Source: Baffinella frigidus (lineage: Eukaryota; Cryptophyceae; Cryptomonadales; Baffinellaceae). Taken from it: 18,594 nucleotides of DNA. The notes under the pieces were generated by a model that had not been told where the DNA came from, made no database searches, and saw only the letters and a program-made list of their open reading frames with translations. Shown here piece after piece: positions 7,207 through 15,735 of the stretch. Position numbers and translations under genes: made by a program. Location: the NCBI GenBank assembly GCA_026770585.1, contig MU647124.1, positions 151,645 through 170,238 on the forward strand. The letters run 5' to 3'. How positions within the stretch are numbered: the first letter of the stretch is position 1; each line of letters starts with the position of its first letter.

Positions 7207-7450
7207 CCCTCCGCGAACGGAGCTTGAGGGGGAGTCTGGGGATATCCAGGGATATCCCCCATGTAGGCATAGCCGGAGTGACTTCACATGAGTCAGCCCC
7301 GAATAAGTCCACTTTAGACGAAGTGTCCACTTTCGGTCCCCTCCGAGCGGGGGATCTTCTTCCGCTCGTGCGAGAACCTCAGTTCCCCATCCAGTAAAGA
7401 ACTCAGCAGTCACGCGAGCTCCGCCCGCATGTCTCATTCCTAGCCAGTGC

Positions 7451-7540
7451 CCTTCTGCAGATTGTCAACCTATCAAATCTCGCGTTCCTCCCTTTTTACG
7501 GAAAGGCGGGTCGTGTTGAGAGCATTTCAAACCTCAAGGA
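7451..7540 (+). mobile_element. SINE-like family, degraded copy
   Basis: TTCTGCAGAT, CCTTTTTACGGAAAGGCGGG, GTTGAGAGCATTTCAAACC and TCAAGGAC are recognisable against the family 3' region. About 28 bp of unrelated sequence interrupts it near 7461-7488. Confidence 0.45.
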
Positions 7541-7584
7541 CATGATAATTGGCGATGGGTGCAAAATCAACCCGAAAGAGGGCT

Positions 7585-7645
7585 CGTGCTAGGCTCCTAC
7601 GTCCCTACGGTAGGGCCTCTGATCCCACTCGCCACTCAAGGGATA
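7585..7645. mobile_element. R4 MITE, right half only
   Basis: The centre (GTCCCTACGGTAGGGC) and right end (CCCACTCGCCACTCAAGGGATA) match the R4 consensus. The left half is missing. Confidence 0.5.
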
Positions 7646-7721
7646 CCACGCTCTTTCCGCTCTCTTTCCGTGGTTGCCAGGTAGGATTCTAGTCGTAAGG
7701 TCTTCCCCACTGAGAGGACGT

Positions 7722-7794
7722 CAAGCAAAAACACTTTCCACGGAAGGGCGAGGTGTTGGGCTATGTGGGGAGAACTCAAAACCTAAAGACCTGA
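7722..7794 (+). mobile_element. SINE-like family, short copy
   Basis: AAGCAAAAACACTTTCCACGG, AAGGGCGAGGTGTTGGGC, TATGTGGGGAGAACTCAAAAC and CTAAAGACCTGA match the family 3' region with moderate divergence. Between 7795 and 8029 I see nothing supported. Confidence 0.5.
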
Positions 7795-8029
7795 CAGACC
7801 CTCCTTGCGGCGCGCAAGAACATTTCTGGCCTGAGGATCGCACCACACGGCATCCCACTTAGCAGCCACCGGTGTCTTTCTCTGCCAGATATCCAAAAGA
7901 GATTCTAGATGTGTGGCGTGTTCCCCGGTTGATAATCAACTTTGGACCGATTCCCAGTGACTGCCACGTGGTACAGGGATAGCTGGGTAACCCAGATGCT
8001 CCTCAGAATTCAGGCTCCAGAACTCGGGA

Positions 8030-8225
8030 TTCAACTTAGGATTCAGGATTTGGGCAGGAGGACTCAGGATTTAGTGAGGATAACTCAGGATCCAGTCCGG
8101 ACGACTCAGGATCATGCCAGTATGATTCAGGATTCAGTCAGGATGACTCAGGATTCAGTCAGGAGGACTCAGGATTCAGCCAGGAGGACTCAAGGTTCAG
8201 CCTGGACAATTCATGATTCGAGATT
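8030..8225 (+). repeat. Degenerate 21-bp minisatellite (GACTCAGGATTCAGTCAGGAG)
   Basis: About nine tandem units of roughly 21 bp, with the best-conserved units at 8125-8200 and weaker echoes out to about 8390. Because 21 is a multiple of three, the array keeps an open frame (T-Q-D-S-V-R-x heptads) across 7942-8238. That frame has no other coding signs and is most likely a by-product of the repeat. Confidence 0.75.
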
Positions 8226-8458
8226 CGAGACTGGCTGATTAGTTTTCGTCGGCCACACTTCTCAGGTTTCAATGAGAACAATCAGGATTCACTCAGGACG
8301 ACTCAGGTTTGCATAAGAATGACGCATGACTCATTCATGGCGACTCAAGATTCTGCCAGTAAGACTTTTGACAGTGTGAGGACGACATGGGATTCAATCA
8401 GTAGTAAAACAACCAATTCCAGGTAAACTGGTGATTCCACAAAGTAACTGCCAGTTTG

Positions 8459-9366
8459 AAACCTACACCCTCAACCCTGAACCCTTGACCATCAACCTCC
8501 AACTCCAAACCCTGGACATTAAACCCCCAACACCAGATGTAAACCCTCAACCCTCAACCCTAATTTCTAAACCATCAATACTAAAGGCTTAACACTGAAC
8601 ACTGAACCCAAAACCCCAAACCCTAAACCCTAAACCCTTAACCCTATACTTGAACTTGAACCCTAGACCTTGACCACTTAACCCAGAACCCAGAACCAGG
8701 AATCCTGAACAATAAACCCCAAACAATGAACCCCCAAAACCCAACCTCTGAATTTGGGTTTGAGGGTTCAAAATTCAGGTTTTAGGGTTCAAATCCTGAA
8801 CCCCAAAAACCAAAACCCAAAACCCTGAACGCTAAACCTTTAACCCTATATTTTAAATTTGAACCCTAGACCTTGCCCCCTGAACCCTGAACCCTGAACC
8901 ATGAATCCTGAACCATAAACCCCAAAACATCAACCACCAAAAACAAATCTCTGAATTCTGTATCCCAAAACCTAAACCCTTCACCCATCCTTGACCCTAA
9001 ATCCCAAACTCTAAATCCTGAACCCCAAACCATCAACCCTCAACCCTCAACCCTCAAACCTCAACCTCAACCCTCAACACTACACCCCACACCCTTCACC
9101 ATACACCCTAAACCATAAACTCTAAATCTTGAACCCTGAACCCTGAACCCCGAAACCAGGACCCTGGTTTCCCTCAACCCTCAACATCCTGTACTCTGAC
9201 CCTCAACATCCTGTACTCTGAACCCCAAACCAACCCTGTGTCTTAAACATTTAATCTCTGAACCCTAAACCCTCAACCCTTATCCCCCAACCTACCACCT
9301 GGACACTAAACCCTGAACAATGAACCCTACACTCGAGGTCCTGACCCCCAAACCCTAAACCCACAC
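8459..9366. repeat. Degenerate telomere-like array, C-strand (CCCTAAA/CCCTGAA/CCCTCAA)
   Basis: About 0.9 kb of heptamer-like units related to CCCTAAA, with many variants (CCCTGAA, CCCTCAA, CCCCAAA) and local loss of register. Perfect CCCTAAA runs are short. No gene lies within it. It is an interstitial, decayed array rather than a live telomere. Confidence 0.85.
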
Positions 9367-9386
9367 TGAATTAAGATCGCCACTTT

Positions 9387-9750
9387 ATCCTTTAGGTCCT
9401 TGAGGGTTTAATTTTTAATTTCTCCCACCATACGCCAACGACACGCCATTTCGTAGAAGGGATCTGCAGAGAAAGCATTTTTGCTTTCGGATCGCGTTTC
9501 GCTCTCCAGTGCAGAGCCTCGTGAAAAAGGGGATACAGAGTGGCACTCTTGGTGTGTTGAATTGCTTTCAAGTAGGATCGCGCCCTCACGCACACCGAAC
9601 CCAAGTCAGCCTTAATGAGGCTCATGGTATTCCATGGCTGAGGCATAGGAGCTCCAACGACGGATACCCCAGATGGCAAGAAGGAACACGATTCTGAAAG
9701 GACACAAGATTTCAACAGGTGAAAGGGATTGTGTGGGGGGGTGAGGTGAG
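9387..9750 (-). mobile_element. SINE-like family, longest copy, minus strand
   Basis: About 364 bp and inverted relative to 6212-6546, which it matches from the 5' CACCTCACCCCCCCACACA block to the 3' ACCTAAAGG tail. The tail end (9387) lies only about 20 bp from the end of the telomere-like array. An extra 30-40 bp relative to 6212 is present in the 5' third. Confidence 0.7.
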
Positions 9751-10880
9751 ATGACTCAGACACCAAACGTACAGATGAGATTCAGGGACTTCTCTCAATG
9801 TGCAGTGAGTGATCCTTACCAGTCTGCAAATGTTAATGGGTTTCAGTCAAGTAAAGTTAGGGCCAGTCAAATCGTCAGCAAACAACATCCGAGGTCGGAA
9901 AAGCAGCGCACGTATCAACAATTCCCCGCCTTTCAATGTTCTTTTTCCGCATCCCCGCGTGGCGCCTACGTTTGGGCGTCTTCACTGTGTGAAGACGCCC
10001 AAACTGGTCTACTGAGTGATACCCCCGAGGACACCGTCTAAGCTGCACGCAGATTTTTTGTGTAGAGATCACTGTCTGACCCTGCTTGGCAAGTCGTGAT
10101 CCCTGCGAGAGCGACTCTTGATGGGTGCAAGTCACTCCTGTGGCTGGTCCTCCACAGCACCAGCATGAGTTTTACGGACAGGGTGAGTCAGAGAGCCTGT
10201 TCAATGGAGACCTGAGCAAGTTCTGAACAGTGATGTGTGTCCTCGCAACAAGAAAACTGGCTTCAATATCGAAAGCTTTTCTGTTCTAGATGCAGATAGG
10301 TTTGTGAAGTCTGGCACTGTTTCCCCGTGTTTTCCATCTGCTTGGCGGTTCTTGGTTCTTCGTTCTATGAAACTGAGTACCATGTGGCGATGGTACTGCC
10401 GACCCGGGCGAGCAGCCAATCCCAGAAAGGACCACGCCCACGGTGGGGATGGAGCCAGGGTTCTAACGCTCTTCTGGGAATTATCGACCAAGGTCTTCGC
10501 TGATTGACTTCTAAAGCCTGACACCAGTCATGAGAAGAGGCAACAATGCCCGACTTCACACACCTACACTGTGCTGGCAGAATATTAGGGTTATGCGCCG
10601 CAACTGCCGAGGCGGGCCGCTTCGCATGGACGCTAGACACAAGTAACCTGGCGAGGGACACACTATCACTCAACTACTGTTCACCTAGCCAGATTACCTC
10701 TGCCTCAGTGTGCTCAGAGTCCCCCTCCTACCCAGACTTCCGAATGTGCCAGAGTGGGCAGGCAACGCAGCCAAGTTGCAGGAAACACAGCCAAGTTGCA
10801 TTCTCACCATCGATGCCTCGACTAGCCTTGTGACTCTGGAGGATCTAACCGTCGGGACTTTTGAAACATGACCGTCCTTC
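9751..10880. other. Stretch of about 1.1 kb with no recognised gene
   Basis: Several reading frames of 60-107 codons exist on both strands, but none shows a domain, a biased composition or a splice pattern that I can defend. Two small structures are seen: a perfect hairpin at 9970-10004, and a direct repeat of CAGCCAAGTTGCA (10768-10780 and 10788-10800). Confidence 0.5.
9970..10004. other. Perfect 16-bp hairpin with 3-nt loop
   Basis: GTTTGGGCGTCTTCAC, loop TGT, then GTGAAGACGCCCAAAC. There are no mismatches over 16 pairs. It lies in the unassigned stretch and is not shared with any other repeat here. There is no T-run after it on either strand that would suggest a polymerase III terminator. 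Confidence 0.6.
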
Positions 10881-11172
10881 TATCCCTTAAGTGCCCATAG
10901 GATGAATATCAACCCTACAGGGGTATCTGGGCTAATAAGAAACCAGCGTTAAAAAGGACACAGACCGGATTTGGGCCCCCCATGTTCTTGAATTAGTACC
11001 AGAGGGTTGACAAAATCTTGCGTTGAGTAAAACCCCCTGGTTCTAATTTAAGGAAAAAGACACCGACCGATGTCGGAGAACCCGTTTTCCTCAGATACCC
11101 CTGTAAACTCGCCCGAGGCAGGTCCTAGGGCCCTACCTTAGGGCGTAGGAGACTACTGGGCACTGAAGGGAT
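10881..11172. mobile_element. R4 MITE split by a nested element
   Basis: The left part 10881-10915 (TATCCCTTAAGTGCCCATAG..) and right part 11106-11172 (AACTCGCCCGAGGCAGG..CACTGAAGGGAT) align continuously with the undisrupted copy at 18102-18205. Joined they would be 102 bp against 104 bp. The insertion lies between bases matching ATATTCACCCC and AACTCGCCC of that copy. Confidence 0.8.
10916..11105. mobile_element. R3-related MITE nested in an R4 copy
   Basis: 190 bp with terminal TACAGGGGTATCTGGG and the inverse TCAGATACCCCTGTA. The left end continues CTAATAAGAAACC, as in R3 (CTCATAAGAAACC), so it is a longer relative of the R3 palindrome. Inside is a second inverted pair (GAATTAGTACCAGAGGG and CCCCCTGGTTCTAATTT) and a direct pair (AAAAAGGACACAGACCGG and AAAAAGACACCGACCG). 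No coding capacity. Confidence 0.75.
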
Positions 11173-11258
11173 GCAACGCCACGGGCGTGCACTCCTCACC
11201 AACAGACATTCTGGCGACACGCGGAGGCACAGCCACACCCATCATCTATTTACAGGAG

Positions 11259-11377
11259 TACAGTGGTACCTCGCTCATGAGAAACCAACACCCCTAGGAC
11301 CCTACAGTAGGCCTATGCCTAGGGCCCTGTGGTGATTCTATGGGGAGGCAGTTTCTTGTGAGCGAAGTACCCCTGTA
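11259..11377. mobile_element. R3 palindromic MITE
   Basis: TACAGTGGTACCTCGCTC at the left, GAGCGAAGTACCCCTGTA at the right, with arms ATGAGAAAC/GTTTCTTGT and the centre ACAGTAGGCCTATGCC followed by TAGGGCCCT. 119 bp. Confidence 0.8.
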
Positions 11378-11522
11378 GAGAGCCGCTCTTCCTCGATTGC
11401 TGCCGGGCGTGGCTCGACCTCTCCGCTCCAGACCCTGTGGGCAGTCGGAGTCGGAGTTCCCATCCTACCCCCACTACCAGAGACTCGCGAGACTGAATCA
11501 TCGCACCTCGAGCGTCGGGCGA

Positions 11523-11640
11523 TACAGAGTTACCTCGCTCATAAGAAACCGCCTCCTCCTAGGACCCTTCAGTAGCCCTACCCCTAGGGCCCTAGGGTGG
11601 TCCTAGGTGGGGGGGCGCTTTCTTATGAGCGAGGTACCCC
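11523..11640. mobile_element. R3 palindromic MITE, right end clipped
   Basis: It starts TACAGAGTTACCTCGCTC and ends GAGCGAGGTACCCC. The expected last TGTA is missing, and the adjoining R4 copy begins directly at that point. Confidence 0.75.
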
Positions 11641-11745
11641 CATCCCTTCAGTGGCGAGACAGTCAAATTTGACGGCCAAGAGGTCCTAGGCAGGTCCTAG
11701 GGCCCTACGGTAGGGCGTATGAGCCTACTCGGCAGTCAAGGGATA
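11641..11745. mobile_element. R4 MITE abutting an R3 copy
   Basis: ATCCCTTCAGTGGCGAG at the left, the inverse CTCGGCAGTCAAGGGATA at the right, and the centre CTAGGCAGGTCCTAGG followed by GCCCTACGGTAGGGCG. Its left outer T is missing where it meets the clipped R3 end. From 11746 to 11895 I see nothing supported. Confidence 0.75.
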
Positions 11746-11895
11746 GGCTACTTGCGGACGTCGAAGCCCGAAAACCTGGGGGCTATACCCGCCTCGCCAC
11801 GCTTGACCGCGACGCGGTCGATGCGTGACTTGGGACTCCCTGCGCGCCGCCGCGGAAGTGTCACACGCCAACGCTCATCGAGAGCTGCCAGCACC

Positions 11896-12086
11896 CACTC
11901 GAGAAACCTGGAGGCACCTTTTTACATGTGGGGTTGTACAACTTTGAACCAGGATAGGGTATTGCAACCTCGTGACTGTGCTAATTTCGCAGAGTCACGT
12001 GACCAATCAACGAAAGTTACTACACAAATACCCACTTTCAAAAGCACATCGGGTTTAAATAGGCCCCTCTAGCATTCTCGTGTGGA
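11896..12086 (+). repeat. Dispersed repeat D1, copy 2
   Basis: Direct-orientation partner of 374-565, with the shared ordered blocks listed there. It ends 4 bp from a possible final exon or 3' region of the acylphosphatase gene, so it may lie in that gene's 3' flank. Confidence 0.7.
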
Positions 12087-12202
12087 CGCATCAGGGCAAC
12101 GCAGCAGGAAAAAACACCAGGCCCGCACCGGGGCTCGCCAGGGTGCCACCCCTCGGTACACGATCCACATCTGATGCAGGACGAATGTTCGAAATTTGGG
12201 TT

Positions 12203-15200
12203 TCAGCTACATGTCAGATACGTGTAGTTTCTTTTCGGGCCGGCGACCGAAATTTTTCGGGCCGGCGACCGAAATTTTTCGGGCCGGCGACCGAAAATTC
12301 GAAGGATCCGGGGGGCAGCGGGCAGGGTTTTGAGGAGAGGTGAACCTGTGGAGCGGAGCCATTGTTCCATCTCATCGAGGTTCGCTGCGTCCCCTTCCAC
12401 CTGATGCCAGCCAGTGAGTGTCGTCAGCCCTGACAAGTTCAAAACCCCGGGTTGCTGTCCCACAAAACCCTGGGTTGCTATTTTTTATCCTACAAAACCC
12501 CGGGTTGGTATCCCACGGTTGCGATCCCACGCCATGAGCAGTCGACAGACAAGTTGTTGACACACCTGCGAATCAGCCCCCAAAACACAGCAGGGCGCAA
12601 CGCAGGTGCCGCGATGGGAGGGAGTGGACATGCGCCCTGGGCAAGTCTCTCTCTCTATCTCTCTCTCTCTGTCTGTCTCTCTCTCTCTCGCGCGCGCGCT
12701 CTCTCTCTCACACACTGATGCGCACCTCTCCGACGACCGTTTTGCTAGCGGTGTTGGCGACCCATCCAGACAGGCCCAGCTCCGCCGCGCGCTTCTGCGT
12801 GTGCTTCCTGAAATCGAGAAAAGGGCAGGCGGTGGAGTGAGAATCCATGCGGAAAAGGCTCGTATGAGCAGCCGACACGGGGTACAGTATGTGGCACACT
12901 GCGCAGCATGTGCGGCACTGACGCTGATTGTTTGGCAATAAATTATCAATCTTTCTGTGCTTCCTGCCGTGCCACAACCAATTTTTGCAGTGAGCCTTGG
13001 ACCACACACTCGCACGGTCGGCAAGCTAACACCTCAGAGTCTGCCTCACTGTCAGGCCCACTCTCCACTCTCCACCCGCCAGGGTCCGCACCACTGTGAG
13101 ACCCTATCCACTCTCCACTCTCCACTCTCCTCTCTCCACTCCCCACCCGCCACCCTATCCCCCAGGCAATCTGGACCTTGACAGAGTTCTGGCACACCGA
13201 CAGGTGAGAGTCTCGTTCTGATCAACACACTGGCACCTCTCTTCCCCACCCCCCGAATCTGAGCCACGCCGAGCAACGCCCTTGCAGCGGGGTTTGGGGT
13301 TTGGGGGTTGGGGTTTGGGGTTTAGGGTTTAGGGTTTAGGGTTTAGGGTTTAGGGTTAAGGGTTTAGGGTTTCGGTTTTTGGTTTTGGGGTTGATGGTTT
13401 GGGGTTGATGGTTTGGGGTTCAGGGTTTAGGGTTCAGGGTTTAGGGTTTTGGGTTGAGGGTTTATGGTTGAGGGTTTGGGGTTTAGGGTTTGGGGTTAAG
13501 AGTTTAGGGATTATAATTTAGGATTTATAGTTTAGGGTTTAGAGTTCAGGGTTTAGGGGTTAGGGTTTAGGGTTTAGGTTGTAGGGATTAGGGCTTAGTG
13601 TTTAGTGTTTGGTGTTTAGGGTTTAGAGTTTATGATTGAAGGTTTAGGGTTTAGGGTTGATGGTTAGAGTTTGGGGTTTTGGGTTCAGGGTTTAGGGTTT
13701 AGGGTTCAGGGTTTAGGGTTTAGGGTTTCAGGGTTCAGGGGTTGGGGTTCAGGGTGTAGGGTTTATGGTTTAGGGTTTAGGGTTTTAGGGTTTAGGGTTT
13801 AGGGTTCAGGTTTTGGTTTTTAGTTTTTGGGGTTTGGGGTTTAGGATCGATGGTTTAGGGGTCAGGGTTTGGGTTAAGGGTTTGGGATCTAGGGTTTGTG
13901 TTTCGTGGTTTAGGGTTTGGGGTTCAGGGATTAGGGTTTATTTTTTAGGATTTAGTGTTTAGGGTTCAGGGTTCAGGTTATTGGATTTGGGGTTTAGGAT
14001 GTAGGGTTCAGGGTTTAGGGTTTAAGGTTCAGGGTTTAGGGTTTTGAGGTTTGGGGTCCAGGGTTCAGGGTCTAGGGGTTCTTTTTTGGGGTTTTGGGTT
14101 TGGGGTTTAGGGTTTAGGGTTTAGGGTTAGGGTTTAGGGTTTAGGGTTTAGGGTTTAGGGTTTATAGGGTTTAGGTTATTGGATATAGGGTTTAGGTTAT
14201 TGGATTTGGGGTTTAGGATGTAGGGTTCAGGGTTTAGAGTTTAAGGTTCAGGGTTTAGGGTTTTGAGGTTTGGGGTCCAGGGTTCAGGGTCTAGGGGTTC
14301 TTTTTTGGGGTTTTAGGTTTGGAGTTTAGGGTTTAGGGTTTAGGGTTTAGGGTTAGGGTTTAGGGTTAGGGTTTAGGGTTTAGGGTTTAGGGTTTAGGGT
14401 TTTGGTTCATGATTTATGTTTTATGTTTTATGGTTGAGGGTCAGGGTGTAGGGTTGAGGGTTCAAAGCGTAGGGTGTAGAGTTAAGGGTCTAGGATCTAC
14501 GCTTTAGGGTTTAGGGTTGATTGTTTAGGGTTGAGTGTTTAGGGTTTACGGTTAAGGTTTCAGGGTTTGTGGTTTAGTGCTCAGAATTTAGTGTTAAGGG
14601 TTCAGGGTTTAGGGTTCAGGGATGAGGTTGTAAGGTCAGTGTTTAGGGTTGAGGGTTTATGGTTTAGTGGTAAGTGTTCAGGGTTCAGGGATTAGGGATT
14701 AGGGTTTAGTGTTTAGGGATTATGGTTTAGGGTTTAGGGTTTAGAGTTTAGGATGGAAGGTTTAGGGTTTGGTTTTAGGGTTTAGGGTGTATAGTTTAGA
14801 TTTAGGTTTAGGGTTCAGGGTTTAGGGTTCAGGGTTCAGGGTTGAGGGCGTAGGTTTCAGGTGTTAGGTTTTAGGGTTTGGGGTTCAGGGCTTAGGGTTT
14901 AGGGTTTAGGGTTTAGGTTTTAGGGTTTAGGGTTTAGGGTTCAGGTTTTAGTGTTTAGGGCTTGGGGTTGAGGGATTATGGTTCAGGGATTAGGTTTGAT
15001 GGTTCAGGGTTTAGGGTTTACAGTTTAGTATTGAAGGTTAAGGGTTCAGGATTTGGGTTTAGGGTTCAGGGTTCAGGGTTTAGGGTTTAGGGTTTAGGGT
15101 TTAGGGTTTAGGGTTTAGGGTTTAGGGTTTAGTGTTTATGGTTGAGGGTTTAGGCCTCAGGGCTTAGGGTGTAGGGTTTAGGGTTGAAGGTTTATGGTTT

Positions 15201-15637
15201 ATGGGCTATGGGTTGGGATTGAATGTTTAGGGTTTAGGGTGTAGGGTGTAGGGTTCAGGGTTTAGGATTTAGGGTTTAGGGTTTAGGGATTCGGACCTGA
15301 AGAAGACGCCCTGGACCTTGCCCCAAACCTCGAACGAAAACGACCCAGCGCCCGCCCCTGCACCAATGCCGGACGCTGCCGTCGTGCGGGCCGCGCGCGC
15401 CGTCCCTCCCGCAGACGTGCCGCCTTGGATGGGTGCAGCCATGGCGCCAGCGTTGCCGATGGCCATCACGATGCCGCTGGGAGGGGAACTGGGGTTGGAG
15501 CGCGTCGAGGAGGACTGGGGCGTCGGGGACAGGATGGAGGACAGCGTGAGGACAGAGCCGCACAGCCAACCCACGATCAGACACACTGCAAATGGCGTGC
15601 GACAGCGCCTAAGCTTCAGACGTCCTCCCCAAGGCAT
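12203..15637 (-). CDS. Acylphosphatase gene, three supported exons
   Basis: Acylphosphatases (EC 3.6.1.7) hydrolyse the carboxyl-phosphate bond of acyl phosphates. Exon 1 is 15637-15297, exon 2 is 12807-12726, and exon 3 starts at 12400. Junctions are TTCAG|GTCCGA..TTTCAG|G and GAG|GTGCGC..CATCAG|G. They join in frame (phases 2 and 0) and restore the family signature GKVQGVFFR + KHTQKRAAELGLSGWVANT + TVVGE + VEGD..MEQWLRSTGSP. The catalytic Arg (in FFR, codon split by intron 1) and Asn (in GWVANT) are both present. Residues 1-98 are an extension with a hydrophobic stretch (FAVCLIVGWLCGSVLTL) followed by Ala/Thr/Ser-rich sequence, which could be a signal or bipartite plastid presequence. An in-frame TAA lies just upstream of the first ATG. 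The ATG at residue 58 has a better start context and would give a shorter, soluble protein. After GSP the usual final strand (ARVD.V...) is not found in frame. Reading on gives 206 residues to a TGA at 12203. An alternative exon is discussed in the findings. Confidence 0.88.
12232..12297. repeat. Three 22-bp GC palindromic tandem repeats
   Basis: Three perfect or near-perfect units of CGGGCCGGCGACCGAAATTTTT. Each unit can fold on GCCGGC and TTTCGG/CCGAAA. If acylphosphatase exon 3 reads through, this array codes for its C-terminal residues. Otherwise it is intron or 3' UTR. Confidence 0.8.
12437..12530. repeat. Degenerate tandem repeat (ACAAAACCCCGGGTTGSTATCC)
   Basis: Three units of about 23-30 bp plus a shortened fourth, inside acylphosphatase intron 2 (12401-12725). 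Confidence 0.65.
12644..12717. repeat. CT/CG/CA dinucleotide microsatellite
   Basis: (CT)n with interruptions, then (CG)n, (CT)n and (CA)n. It lies in acylphosphatase intron 2, within 10 bp of the exon 2 donor. On the sense strand it is purine-rich (GA). The 179-codon minus frame that runs across it (12485-13024) is an artefact. Confidence 0.85.
13055..13155. repeat. CCACTCT heptamer microsatellite
   Basis: Runs of CCACTCT, CCACTCTC and CCACCCGCCA in two blocks, inside acylphosphatase intron 1. No gene is seen in the rest of 12808-13286. Confidence 0.75.
13287..15289. repeat. 2-kb interstitial telomere-like array (TTTAGGG on plus) filling an intron
   Basis: About 2 kb of TTTAGGG and close variants (TTCAGGG, TTGAGGG, TTTGGGG). 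Homogeneous runs occur at about 13321-13375, 14107-14165, 14320-14400 and 15068-15135. The array starts 6 bp inside the donor of acylphosphatase intron 1 (12808-15296) and makes up about 80% of that intron. In the pre-mRNA sense it reads CCCTAAA. A duplication with a 219-bp period lies inside at 13975-14350. Confidence 0.9.
13975..14350 (+). repeat. 219-bp-period segmental duplication inside the telomere-like array
   Basis: The non-canonical stretch beginning AGGTTATTGGATTTGGGG at 13975 recurs at 14194 with only a few differences over about 155 bp. The shared stretch includes the unusual GGTCCAGGGTTCAGGGTC and GGTTCTTTTTTGGGG blocks. Canonical TTTAGGG runs follow each copy. Confidence 0.8.
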
Positions 15638-15735
15638 TTGCCTGAGCCTGCAGCATTAGTGAAAATCAGGCAGCCAGCGGGGCAAGACACCGACCCTACA
15701 CTCGCAACGCGTGTGGTCACGGCAGCGGGTCTGGG

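Noticed and set aside
7942-8238. 98-codon heptad-repeat protein (TQDSVRx)
   Set aside because: The open frame follows from the 21-bp tandem unit. No start context, splice sites or non-repeat coding sequence support it.
7942-8400. CRISPR array
   Set aside because: The repeats are contiguous and degenerate with no spacers, in a eukaryotic context.
8459-9366. A live chromosome end (telomere)
   Set aside because: The array is internal, highly degenerate and followed by kilobases of unique sequence.
12485-13024. 179-codon minus-strand ORF with Arg/Glu-rich tract
   Set aside because: It overlaps acylphosphatase exon 2 in another frame, and the Arg/Glu part is the CT microsatellite.
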